From Osedax fenrisi (taxonomy: Eukaryota > Annelida > Polychaeta > Sabellida > Siboglinidae), in NCBI GenBank assembly GCA_964019155.1, contig OZ025243.1:18752226-18816225 (forward strand): a stretch of 64,000 nucleotides of DNA, in the 5' to 3' direction. The translations under genes were made by a program, and so were the position numbers. Of this stretch, positions 37,202 through 50,173 are shown piece by piece (the stretch's first letter is position 1; each line of letters opens with the position of its first letter). The notes under the pieces are model-generated. The model worked only from the letters and a program-made list of their open reading frames with translations. It was not told the DNA's origin and did no database searches.

Positions 37202-40200
37202 ATGTCTACGACGGTCATTAAAGGATGTTGGATGAACAAATACAGCCGTTAGTTGTTACAACGACTTACATGACCCGGTCAACAGTTCCTCACCCCACCT
37301 AACCCTCACCCTCCTCAATACCCTACCCCAAACTAGGCGCATACCGCCGGTGTAAGGTATGTTGTTATTCATATATCTAAATATGTACTCGGTATTATAC
37401 TCTTTACGTATGAATCATACTGCGTGAGTCATACAGTATGATTCATGCAGTATGGTGATGTTTAATATTGCAAGCATTACGAATCATATTAGCGTGATCA
37501 ATATACGACACGCTACATATTACGTAATACCCTCGACCAGTATCACCACCTAGACCTAGTTTCAATGTCATTCGCGTAGGCCGAAGTACACCCTAGTTCA
37601 ACCACCCTAGTTCAAGCACCCTTCTACTACTATCAGTGATAGTCTATCACCTCCACCCCATCAGGAAGCATACTGGGAGACAAATGGAAGATGGTGTACT
37701 GTAGGCTGTACAGTAACGGCAAGTTCTGCTGGTTCAGTAATGAACACAACATGGACAAGCGAGGCTCCGTCTCTCTGAAGGTTATACCCCCCACCCCACT
37801 ACCACCACAGCGTTACTGTCATACCCATTGTTAGATATGTAGAGATGGATAGTTTAAACTAATTCTCGATAATATTATAATAAATTATAACGGTATGCCG
37901 AAAAAAAAATAGTTAAAATCAAAATAATAATAAACGTAAAACAAGACAAGATCTGGGGTAGTGAATTATACACCATTAAATACATTATACTAATCTATGA
38001 AATATATTCTAGCATAGATTTTGTTTTTCTATTTATTCTACATTCGATATGATGTGATTAATGTGTATACACACACACATATACAATGTGAATCACATAC
38101 TACTTGAGATGTTTGTAACGCTATTATTCATGACCTTGTATGACCTGCTAACCACATCGTATAGTCTACTTCACTCGCTAGCACTACACACACACACTAT
38201 GTACCCAACCTATTCATTGTACAATAAGCTTCATCTGGGGATAAGAAGTGATCGGTCAATCTTCCGGAAAAATCTGAGAAGAACCATCTTTTATTAAAAT
38301 TATTGTTAACATTATTAAAACTTATATACGATTACGCTTTAGAGAATTGTTTTATTAAGTAATTATTTTAAATAAAATATTTATATATATATAAGTATAT
38401 ATATATAATTATAAGTTAAATGACTACTGTATAGTAGAATAGTATTATTATTATTATTATTATTTAATTATCTAAATAAACCTTGACTACTAATATTACT
38501 ATTACGCACTACACCCTACCAACACCCGCCCCCGTCGCAGTCCGTGCAAGCCTTCATCGCGATGGGGGAGTTTGTGCGTCAGATTCCGGAATGTCCCACC
38601 CCCCCTGGAGGTACCACCTACGAGGCGATGATCGCGTTCCCCGAGAAGCCCAAGCGTACCGCCAAGACCTACTTCTTCTCGGCCAATAGCGTTCCAGAGT
38701 TAACGTTAGTGTCCACGCATTCCTTTATTCACGTGTCCTTCATTAGTCCTTCATTAGTGCTTCATTAGTGATTCATTAGTCCTTCATTAGTGCTTCATTA
38801 GTTTATATTCATAAGTATAGGTCGCAACATTGTTGAGATAACTTAATTATTTTAGATAGAATAGTTACTATACAAATTTACTTTACTAACATATTTACTA
38901 CTTATATATATATAAGGTATCACGATGATATGAGTATATAGGACAGCATGCCAGACGTAGACCTACATACCAGACCGTTCATTGATAATTTCAGACGTCG
39001 AACATAAAAATACGACGATATGCATAAATATATATATACAAAGTCAACTATTTATTATTAATTATCTACGAAATATATAAATTTCTTATCGGAAGCGTGT
39101 GTATTTACTACATGTAAAGTACGAGTGTGTTGTCCGTCTGTCACCCGTAGGACAATAGCTGCACACACACATTACTCTAGTGTAACGAATCATTAATATA
39201 GTCAACATGATCGCTTCTGTCGACATACATCACAATCTTATCATCAGCTTTACCTATCTATGTTGTAATGATCGGATCATGTTTACTGGTGAATAGCTAT
39301 GTTCACTCATTAACAGTTAACTGTATTGGTTGTCAGGCTTTATAATGATTATATTGTATGTTTATTATATAGGATTAGATATCATTTATATACAAAAATA
39401 AAATTAATATTGACATGTTATATATATATATATTACATTTGAATTAAATATAACTTTGTATCAATGAACTTTTTTAATTATTTACTTTTATGCAATATTT
39501 ATTATCTATAATATTTATAGATAATAATAATTATACATAATTTAAATATTATATATTTTAAAATACAAACGTTAATTATAAAACATATTATAATACTAAA
39601 TACATTATTAATATCACCTTGATTAACTTAATTTATAATTTTTACAAATAAAATGTCTATAAATATGTAGAATTAGATAATTAATATATGTTTGATTACA
39701 ATTAGGAGATAGTTAATATATATTACATTTAAATAAAGCTGCTACAATCACTTCAAACGTGTTATGTTATACTTTAATTATTTATTAAATGTGTATTTTA
39801 TTATTTACAGGCAATGGTCACAAGCAATTTCTAGTTGTGTTAGTATCATATAATGCTATTAATAATGCTATTATATCATATGTTTATATATATATCATAT
39901 ATTTATATATATATATACATATATTGGTAAATGTAATTTATTATATGGTATTTCCAAATATAATTTAGCTCCAAATCATGAAAATTAATTATAAACTCAC
40001 ATAAAGTACAGGAAGTAAATTAGTTTCATGTGAAAAGACTAATACATTGATATACATGATGATAAAATCACATCTAGACAATATAGGAAGTCTACATGAG
40101 AATGTGTCTAAATGCTAATACTTCAATCAATAATCGCACGATCCTATAGGCAACGTACTATGATAACTTACTCCACTACTGCGTGTGTGTGGTAGGGGGG

Positions 40201-43200
40201 TGTGTATAGTGCACAATCATCATCTAATGCTACGATAAGTGGTACTGGTTAGGGGATAGCGGTATGGACTGTCTAGATAGATAAGATAACTTATAATAGA
40301 TAAGATCACTTATAATAGATAAGATAACTTATAATAGATAGGATAACTTATAATAGATAAGATAACTTATAATAGATAGGATAACTCATAATAGATAAGA
40401 TCACTTATAATAGATACGATCACTTATAATAGATAAGATCACTTATAATAGATACGATCACTTATAATAGATAAGATCACTTATAATAGATAAGATCACT
40501 TATAATAGATAAGATCACTTATAATAGATAAGATCACTTATAATAGATAAGATCACTTATAATAGATAAGATAACTTATAATAGATAGGATAACTTATAA
40601 TAGATAAGATCACTTATAATAGATAAGATCACTTATAATAGATAAGATCACTTATAATAGATAGGATAACTTATAATAGATAAGATAACTTATAATAGAT
40701 AAGATCACTTATAATAGATAAGATAACTTATAATAGATACGATCACTTATAATAGATAAGATCACTTATAATAGATAAGATCACTTATAATATGTAAGAT
40801 CACTTATAATAGATAAGATCACTTATAATAGATAAGATCACTTATAATAGATAAGATCACTTATAATAGATAAGATCACTTATCTTAGAATCACGTTACC
40901 ATTAATGTCTTAATGATATCGACTAGAAACTGTTTATGTGTAAACTTGTATTGAATGTATAACCATTATATAATAGTCATAATGTTATCTATGTAGATAA
41001 GCCATACTACTATCCCCTACTGAGGACCACTTATCAGTAGTGTATATAGTGAATGTTGTAGAGAGTGACTTGTGTATTACACACCAGGTGTACTAAACTA
41101 ATGATGATAATACTATGTCATCTTATAATGTTGATAGCATTAAGTTAGTTTACATATATACACTGTATAAACACTGTGTATATACACTGTAGTAGATACC
41201 AGGCATTGCATAGCATATCACTTCTATACACAGGTGTTTAATGAATTAGTACACATGATATTATATTGTTTATAACATGACAACTCTATCTTAACTACCC
41301 TCTTGTTTATCTATTGTGAATAGTTGTTATGAATTCTAAAATTAACAATTCATAATGCCTAGTACCAGAGCTAACAGTGTCTATAATATAAGCGATCTCT
41401 ATTATAGATATAACGTAGATAGGTGAGATATAGAGTAATGTAGTTATTTAACTTGTTACATATTCTATATTTATATAGTAGATAACATTTTCATTATTCT
41501 CCTAAATAATAATGTTTACACACTGTTTTAATCAAATTTATTTTAAATCTAATTCACGATACTTATTGATTAGCAATAGTTAACAATAACAATAATAATA
41601 CTAAATGTATTAAGTTAATGAATCATTCAATGTATATCACAACAAAGTCATTGATTTTCACGATATACTTGTATGACCTTGTCACACCTATATGAATTAA
41701 TTAGTGATATTACTGTAGATTAAATAAACATTCACGATGAAAGCATGAGATAAACTCCACCCTACAGATAAACCCCCACCCTAATAATAAACCCCCACGC
41801 TATAGATAAACCCCAACCCTACAGATACACCCCCACCCTAATAATAAACCCCCACGCTATAGATATACCCCAACCCTACAGATAAACCCCAACCCTACTA
41901 ATAAACCCGCACCCTACAGATAAACCCGCCCACGCACCAGATAGCTGCAACCCCTGTCGTACAACAAGCCATGCCAGCATACGCCCCTCAACCCGCTTAC
42001 CCCCCCATTGCAGCCCCATCGGGTTCACAGTCGGGTCCTATAGGGTTCATGCCGATGCCGACCCCTGGAGGTTATCACCTATCTCCTGTTATCTATTTGT
42101 TATCTATATGTTATCTACCTGTACAGTAGACCGGTTTGTACTTCTTTTTGTACATAATTTTATAAACCTTCACATCTATAACAATTATTTATACTATGAT
42201 GAATAAGTGTTTAAAATTTTAGACCTATATCTTAAATAGTTTTAGGTCACGAAACCTTTATATTTTAACATTGAATACATATACAATTTAACATGGGCGA
42301 GATATAGAAATAAGTTTTTCTCAAGCCAACTATGAATATATCCTAGGAATATATATTACAAGTAGTATTTAGTAATTATTAAAAAATTATTTTCAGAAAA
42401 TAAAGTAATATCATTTTTATTTTTTTTTAGATTTTTATTTGAAATATGAAATATAAAATATTTGTGCATATTTTTTTATTTAATTTCGATAAAGGACTTT
42501 ATATCTAACTTATATCCAAAATTCAATTAAATATGATCACTCAAATGTATGTAAAGTATAATTATATATATTAATTTTTAAAAATTAATTACAAATTTAT
42601 ATTCTATAATATATATATATATATATGGATAGATACATATACATGTGATTACATTGTTTTTTTTTACCATATTGGTGTTACAATAAACTATCCAATATAT
42701 ATATATATAGGTTTATGATATATTTCTGTTTGTAGAATTATAAATTTCCTAATTATTTAATTATATAATATAATCAATTTAGATATTATATATATATATT
42801 TGTATATGCATATCAATACACTTAAGTATAACATAATAAAATAAATTATATGTAAATTAAATATTATTATCAATTAAGTTATAATATAAATAATATTAAA
42901 TAAAATTGAATAAAATTGTATTTATTTATGTTGACATTAAAATGTATATTATATTATATTATAATAATGGTTCAAATAATAGCATCATAATGGCATTTAC
43001 ATTTAATCGTTATATCAAGAGTTTTATTATAACATAAATAAGATGCTATATTAAAAATAATATCTTATCTACTAAAGAATTCTAGATATTGATTATTTTT
43101 TAATAATAGGGATGCTTGCACTTTCCCAAACTTTTATTAATACCATTTTTACCATTTGTACTATCCTTTGTACACACGATACTGACAATATATATCAATG

Positions 43201-43857
43201 AATGTTGGCAATTTTATTTGTTAATAATTTTGAAATAAATACTTGTAAATACTTGTAAATGTAAAATGGTGTATTTTCTCGAGTTTTAGGAGACATTAAT
43301 ATTGATAATTTGTAGATATAAAAATGTAATATAGATATTAAATTAATAATAAATATAAATAATGGTATATATTATATTAATTCAAATAAATTAATTCAAT
43401 AAATATAATACAAATACATAATTAATTTTAAATATTCTTTTAATATTTTAATTTTAAATGTAAACATCAAAGATAATTAGATGGTGGAATGACTATTATA
43501 CATGGAATATTTTAAAATAATAATTTATATTTCAAACTTTAAATGCTTCGTGAGTAAATGTAACTATTTTCTTATAAAAATTGTTAATACATATTATACT
43601 AAAATATAGATATGTATTATATTATATATGCAGCATTAAAAATTGATTCGAACGAACCGGTCTAGTGTACATTGTACAGGTAGATGTTATCTATTCGATA
43701 ACATACATACAATGTATAGTGTACATTGTACAATGTAGATATCAGTTTATATCTATATGTACTACATTATATTACTTATATTTATCTATATGTTATCTGA
43801 ATGTATATATCTATCTGTATCTCTGATACAGTATTTGCTATGATCTCTGTTTTCTAT

Positions 43858-43907
<50 letters not shown>

Positions 43908-45549
43908 ACTATCTGCTAATTTTAGCTTTATATTATTGTCTAAATCTGAATATAAAATATGTGAATAAAACAATACGATGAGATCATGTAGACGTACCTG
44001 TAATAGAAAGTTACTGAAACTATTCGTAAGTATAGTGTGTCCAGCTCGTGATATTTACCTCTTAGTATACAATTGGCATATATTGGTATACATGTTTAAG
44101 AGATTTGAAGATAACAATAAGATTATATATTATCACTAGTTTAAAATATATTTCTGTTATTAATATGAATTTTCTGTTTTGATTTGTCGGATTTGATTTT
44201 CATAATTTTCTAAAATATGAATATTTCATTTATTTGTGATACAAATAAAATAACGAATAACTAAAAATGTATTAGACGTAAATTTAAGCCAATGAGTTAC
44301 AGTTTGTGAAATATGAAATATTTCTATAAGAAATATAATACACTTTAAAATAATTAACATAAAAATATTTAAATTTTAAAATTTAATCATATTAGAAAAG
44401 TATGATATCATACTATTTATATAATAGTATATGAATGAATACCTATAACGAGAACTTTTTTTTAGAATCAATATATATCATATATATAAATACTAAATAT
44501 TATATTATTTATACAATAAATCAGTAACCATTACCCAATACACTTTAGTATGAAATATCATAATATCTCATACCGTACTCCCTAAATAGGTTTTCCAGCG
44601 GGTCCCCCTCAAGCACAGGCTAGTGGGGTGGCGTACCCTAACGCCCCCATGCCCGCCACCACCCCCGGTTACGCCCCACCCCCCCAAGCACCCGGTTACG
44701 CCCAGGCACCCGGTTACGCTCCCCCACCCGGTCAAGCCCATGCTTACGCTCCCCCGCCCCCCCAACAAGGATATGCCCCGCCCCCTCAACAAGGTTACGC
44801 CCCGCCCCACCACCAACAGCAAGCTGCAGGATATCCTGTACCAGGAGCATATCCCCAGCAGTATCCACAAGCTCAGGTAGGCCCTCTCTATACGCGTGTT
44901 GTTATTTTTAAATTCATAGATTAATTATTTTACTAATTAAACCCTATTTATGTATGTTATTAATTAATATATAGTGATATATATGTAGAGCCGATCTTTT
45001 ATTTATATACAATTATATAAGATTACTTCTAATTATTATTTCAAGACCTATTTTAATGGACCGGACGAGGCTCGAACTCGCGACCTACTACCTGCGTGTC
45101 TGATACCTTAGCCTTCTGAGCTACCCAGGCAGCCATTAGATATGCGCTCAAACCTATAGTTATAGACATCCTATACTATACTGCATTACTATCAAAGGCT
45201 AATACCTATCTCTGATGGTATTAGTATTATAGCTATTACAGTTATCATCACACGTTCGAATATACATTCATAGAACATGAATAGAGAGTTATATTTAATG
45301 ATGAACTCGTAATGAAGATCTCATCTCCTTATGAACGCACACGCTATACTGAATTAGCCCCACCTCCCTCACATCCCTATCTCTTCATACAGGGCTATCC
45401 TCAGCAAGGCTATGCACAGGCACCATCAGGATATCCTGCTAACCAAGGTAACCCCCCTACTACGAGCTCACTAGCCGTAGCTATACCTTTACTTATATCA
45501 TATATTAATACAGTAATATATTAAATTTAACCTATTATCTTAAAATTTA

Positions 45550-45596
<47 letters not shown>

Positions 45597-46832
45597 ATTA
45601 AATATTTAATTAATTAAATATTTAATTAATTAAAATTTGGATAAATGCTATTAAAATAAAAAAGTTACAATGAATTTTGAACAAGGTTTTTAATAATATT
45701 ATATAAACATTATTTTCTATTTTAGAATCTTCTGCTATTTGTATTTGAAAATAAATACACTGAATATATTTTATGATAAAAAGTATGTATTAATTAAATC
45801 TTTTAAATATATAATTATAATGAACTGAACATATATGCTATACTTAATTATATATAATTATTCTTTAATTTTATGTATAAACAATTCATATTAAATTCAG
45901 TATATTAATTGATTACATTTCTATCATTTTGAAGTTTATTGTCAATATTTAATCAACAAATTTTAATCAAATACAAATATATATATATCGTATAAATAAA
46001 TACATATTTAATATTACAAAGTTACTAGTAAATATGCTAGTATATTATTTCATTGCAATGAATACACTTTATACATATCAGCTAACTTTGTTTGCAGGAT
46101 GTGTATGATTCATATACCTCATAACAGAGGTGATATTACCTGGTTGTATATTATAACACACCCGACCAGATACACATACTTTACAATAAAATAAATAAAT
46201 AGTTAATGACTCATAAAATAAATTGTTGATAACTCATTAATACAGCATAAACTATATAATTAAATCAAAGAAAGCATATTATAACAACTGAATTTGTTTC
46301 TTTCACATTTATATTATTGTAAATAGATGACGGACACAAAAGTACATGCACGCTATCTCACCCTGTACTAACTAATATCTTGATTAGCTAATTTACAATA
46401 ATTAAAAAAAATTTACTCTAATTAAAAATTACAAATTAAAGTATAATATTAATATAAATAATATTAATAATAGCAATAATTTCACATTAATATTTCTACA
46501 ATAATATAATGTGCTGATAATATTTATTAATATGTATTTAATTGTATGTGTAGGATATCAGCAAAACGTTCAATACGCACCCTACAAGAAAAGTAGTGGC
46601 AGTGGAGTAGGCAAAATAGCTGCAGGTTTGTACTATGCTTATTTCATTACTTTAATTTATCTTAACTTATTAATAACATTTATGTATACAATTTTATAAT
46701 ATAAATGCAAACTACCTTCAAACTACCCTCTTTACGAGCATATATTATAAGATTATATCTGGTACTCTCCTTTGAGCAGATATTATTTTTCTTTTACTCT
46801 ACCCTATAAATTAATTTCAATTCTATTCAATT

Positions 46833-46871
<39 letters not shown>

Positions 46872-47093
46872 GTACAACTATATCTTCACCACTACTGTAC
46901 AATGATATTCCCCATTCCTCCACCAGGTGTAGCCGGTGGAGCTCTGGCCGGTTACGCGTTGAGTTCAGTGGTGGGCGGAGGTGGTATGTTTGGTCACGGT
47001 ATGGGGTGGGGTGGCAGCCACTCTTCAGGCAGTTGGGGCGGTAGCGGCTGTTCGGGAGGCAGCTTCGGAAGTTTCGGAGGTTGTTCTGATTAG
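37202..47093 (+). CDS. PH-domain protein with Pro/Tyr/Gln repeats and Gly-rich tail (9 exons)
   Basis: Exons: 37202-37247, 37665-37780, 38541-38704, 39811-39838, 41941-42070, 44599-44876, 45393-45447, 46554-46625, 46927-47093 (stop TAG). All introns are GT-AG, several with GTTAGT donors. Intron phases are 1,0,2,0,1,0,1,1, and the joined frame is 351 residues. Residues 6-118 form a PH domain: it opens IKGCWMNKYSRSILGDKWK, includes YCRLYSNGKFCWF, and ends in the helix TQWSQAISSC with its invariant Trp. Residues 119-275 are Pro/Tyr/Gln/Ala-rich with GYAPPPQQ-type repeats. Residues about 285-315 are a glycine-zipper hydrophobic stretch (GVAGGALAGYALSSVVGGGG) and the tail is Gly/Ser/Trp-rich. The PH domain implies phosphoinositide or protein binding. 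No enzyme domain or signal peptide is seen. The layout recalls sponge silintaphin-1, but that is a guess. Confidence 0.85.
38738..38804 (+). repeat. 11-bp tandem repeat in intron 3
   Basis: Six contiguous units of the form (C/G)(C/A)TTCATTAGT begin about 35 bp after the exon 3 donor. Intronic and non-coding. Confidence 0.85.
40279..40885. repeat. 19-bp tandem array with GATA motifs (intron 4)
   Basis: About 32 uninterrupted units of AGATAAGATCACTTATAAT. The main variants are AGATAAGATAACTTATAAT, AGATAGG... and AGATACG.... Most units carry AGATAAG, the consensus core bound by GATA-family factors. The last unit ends CTTATCT, making a 7-bp inverted pair around ATCA. Variants alternate in blocks, showing local duplication. 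The array lies in intron 4 of the PH-domain gene. There are no spacers, so it is not a CRISPR. Confidence 0.95.
41750..41938 (+). repeat. C-rich minisatellite abutting the exon 5 acceptor
   Basis: About nine units of roughly 20 bp of the type AGATAAACCCCCACCCTA run directly into the CACGCACCAG acceptor of exon 5. The C-rich units therefore supply the pyrimidine tract of the splice site. The ACCCTA words resemble telomere repeats by chance, but the unit is longer and irregular. Confidence 0.85.
42071..44598. other. Intron 5 of the PH-domain gene
   Basis: A 2.5-kb AT-rich intron between phase-1 exons 5 and 6. It holds (TA)n at about 43860-43902 and shorter TA runs, TGTACATTGTACA-type words near 43667-43735, and no coding sequence. 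The acceptor is TTTTCCAG. Confidence 0.7.
45053..45135 (-). repeat. tRNA-derived SINE head (intron 6)
   Basis: On the minus strand, GCCTGGGTAGCTCAGAAGG contains an A-box and GCGAGTTCGAGCCTCGT contains a near-perfect B-box, 45 bp apart. The T arm pairs (GCGAG with CTCGT), but the acceptor arms (GCCTGGG against CCGGTCC) have three mismatches and the anticodon stem does not form. It is therefore a decayed tRNA or SINE and not a tRNA gene. The head resembles 2208-2265. Confidence 0.5.
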
Positions 47094-47330
47094 GAGTGAT
47101 TACGGCGGAGGTATCTGATTGGTCGATAACAGCGCGTTAGGATGAGGGGCCACACTTGAAGCGAATCTTCACCCGCATTCGCTATTCACACATATATCTA
47201 ATATGTTCATCCATGTATGTGTGGCCTAGGCTCAATACTGTGTACTATACGTACCTATCACAACCTATTGACTACTGCGCGCTACTCGTTTCGTCGAGGC
47301 TTCCACTGATGATTTATTAATATAAATACT
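47094..47330 (+). other. Presumed 3' UTR of the PH-domain gene
   Basis: Sequence stays GC-richer for about 220 bp after the TAG and then drops to the AT-rich background near 47310. GGCCACAC (47140) and GTGTGGCC (about 47219) could pair as a stem. No canonical AATAAA is obvious in the first 250 bp, so the polyadenylation site is not placed. Confidence 0.4.
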
Positions 47331-50172
47331 ATTATACCCTAGATAATTATCCGACTATTTAATAGACGAGTGATTATTTACTATCGGTTGCTTATTTATT
47401 AAAGCAAATTTAAATATTGTTATCGAAATATAATATTAATGCTTTAAGTTGTTATATCTTCATTGGATATTATTACTGGATTAATACGTTAATTTGTGAA
47501 TTATTATTTCGATTATTATTATGTGTTAATAATAATTATATTATTATTTTATATCATTTTTAAAGTAATTTTAATTGAAAAAATTAAATAATATTTGTTT
47601 TAATATTTTATTCTTTATTATTATTATTATTATTATTTTCTTTATTTTACTTGTGATTTACTGCAATTTAAAAAATCGCACTCACCCTAGAAAATAATAA
47701 GTTATAATATTAACTAATATGCTATTAATATTGTATACTATGTATAATAAAATAACAAATTATGAATATATGTGTTACGTCATATTAATAACTCGTATTA
47801 CAAAAACGTATATTACATAAACATTTATAACACTATAGTGTATTATGAATTAATATGAAATATAATCTCGATAAAGTGTATTCCTTAATTTTTCATTTAC
47901 TTTTATCGTATTCATATTTAAAACATGATTAAAAATTACAATATATATTCAATATTACAATAATTTAAATAAATTTCTAGATTTTTTTAGATTATATTTA
48001 ATTTGCAGTTATTTATAAATTATTATTAACTGGTGGGTTTTTATACATAATCAATGATTAATTTATAATGATATATTTGTATCTATAAATAATTCATTTA
48101 TTTATAAAAATGAATAAACATTAATATAAAACTTGTGAGACAAACTAGATGTCGTATATCATCATATCAATATCTGATGATATAGCTAGTCTTTGTTGGT
48201 GTACACTCATATCCACAATTCTGATGATGGTGCTAATAATTATTTATTATATAAATACGTCGCTGTGTCTTAAACAATGTGTTTTATAACTATATAGGTA
48301 GATTGATGCACCATCACTCTGATGGTAATACTGATGTTGATGATGGTGGAAATGAGTCTAGTAGTTAATAGTCAAGATTACAATACTCATTGGCTTAACA
48401 TTATAGAGTATTAATTTTATTTAATTCATAAAATATGTATCATTTATATATATTCACATATGTGTGTATTCAATAAATATATATATATGTATATGTATAC
48501 TATAGTAGTAGTCAGTAGTACAAATTATGTATTTGACCAAAATCCAATTTGAAATAAATTGTTCGGAAGTAAAATATAATAATAAAGTGATGTCAACATC
48601 GGTAATAATACTAATAAATTGTTTGGAAATGTGTTATTCAGTGTAATTCAATTCAAGTATGTATATGTGTAGTTTATTTTTAAATTAGTGTCGGAGAGTT
48701 TCGTTAAATATACTGCTGAGGAGTTTACTACGATAAGATGTGTAGTTTGTCAATTGATTGTGTTAAAATAGTACTATTTGATGACGACAAGTTGTTTATA
48801 TCAACATTCAATTAAAACATTGATATATGTAGGAAATGTTTATAATATTTATAGTTTTGTAAATGGATATGGGTTTAAAGGTATACCTTTAAGCTTATAA
48901 GCCAGTTTAGTTTTTTTCTGTAGTTTTTGGATTGTGTTAATTTTTAGAAATTTACAAATAAGTCTACAACTGTGGTTTATACTTTAGTTAAGTTTTCTTT
49001 CTTGTAGTTTAGTAATATCAGTAATTATACTTACTATAGTATGTTATATTAATATAGCTTCAATGGTGTATAAAGGATATTATTATATTAAGAGATGCTT
49101 GATTCAGAAAGGGCGTTATTGTGTTAGTTAATGTTAGGTGTATATCAGTTTTTATTTCTATTTCAGTATTCAAAATTTATTTATGAGTTAGTGAAGGTGG
49201 AATTATGCACTTTTTTGTGGAAGATAATAGATTCGGTTATATATAACCTTATAAGCTTATTACATTTTACTTGGTTGTTGAAATATATATATATTTCTAG
49301 TTCAGTAGTTGATTTATTTATTTTGTTAATAAATTGTTTATGAAAATAAGTATTTGTTATTGTAGTTTAGATATATCAGTAATTATTGAGTTTCAATAGT
49401 ATATAATATGAGGTTATTATTTCTAGAGATGTTATAATAACCTATAGGTTAATAATGTGCTTTATTTTCTTTAATTTATATAGTTTATTGTTTTATTTGT
49501 GTGTGTTTCTTTCATAGAGCTAGATAACTTTCTCTCTAGCTCTGTGGTTTCTTTTAAAGACTAATAGTCCGGTAATATTTAAAATATGTATTCTCTTTTT
49601 TTTTTAAATTATAGGTATAATTATATATGTAAATATATATATATATATATATATATATTCTAGACTAGACAAGTCCAATTTATATAGTAGAAATATTCGA
49701 CACCGATAAGTAAGTGTATTCCGTAAGTATACTTATAGAGGATAATAGTATTAGCAAGTATACCTCTGATATTAATTGAATGAAGATGTCATGTATTGGG
49801 TAAAAGAATATAAAGTGAATTATCAGGACGTAGATAAATATGTATGGTATTTTTAATAGTTATTATTTATAAGATATAGTCTGATTGTTTATGGTGTACT
49901 AAATTGTAGGTAATTAAAAATGAGTTATATCGTAGATTGGAAGTTAATGATGATATTAGAGACGTGGAGAATCAGGTGGATTATTCAATCTATCCATATT
50001 TAAATTACATCGATCTATTGAGTTGTTTAGGACCTATAGTTACTTCAAGTGGTATGTATAATAGTATGATAAGTCAAAAGGGTGTATAATAGTAAGATAT
50101 TATTACAGTATTCAAAGCGATGCATCACCAATGCATGTATACCATGGTATAATATATGCGATGCAATTAAGT
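47331..50172. other. AT-rich intergenic DNA
   Basis: No gene or clear mobile element was recognised. Open frames up to 70 codons (e.g. 49131-49343) are AT-driven and show no domain. A (TA)n run lies near 49630-49659. Confidence 0.6.
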
Positions 50173-50173
50173 A

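Noticed and set aside
40279..40885. Possible CRISPR array (19-bp repeats)
   Set aside because: Units abut with no unique spacers and the context is a eukaryotic intron.
41750..41938. Interstitial telomere repeats (ACCCTA words)
   Set aside because: The repeat period is about 20 bp with AGATAAACCCC between the words, not a 5-7-bp telomeric unit.
44568..44880. Long open frames in the other frames and on the minus strand over exon 6
   Set aside because: They are shadows of the GC-rich Pro/Tyr/Gln repeat exon. The plus-strand frame 44599-44876 joins exons 5 and 7 in phase; the others do not.
45053..45135. Genuine tRNA gene on the minus strand
   Set aside because: The B-box and T arm are good, but the acceptor arm has three mismatches and the anticodon stem does not pair.
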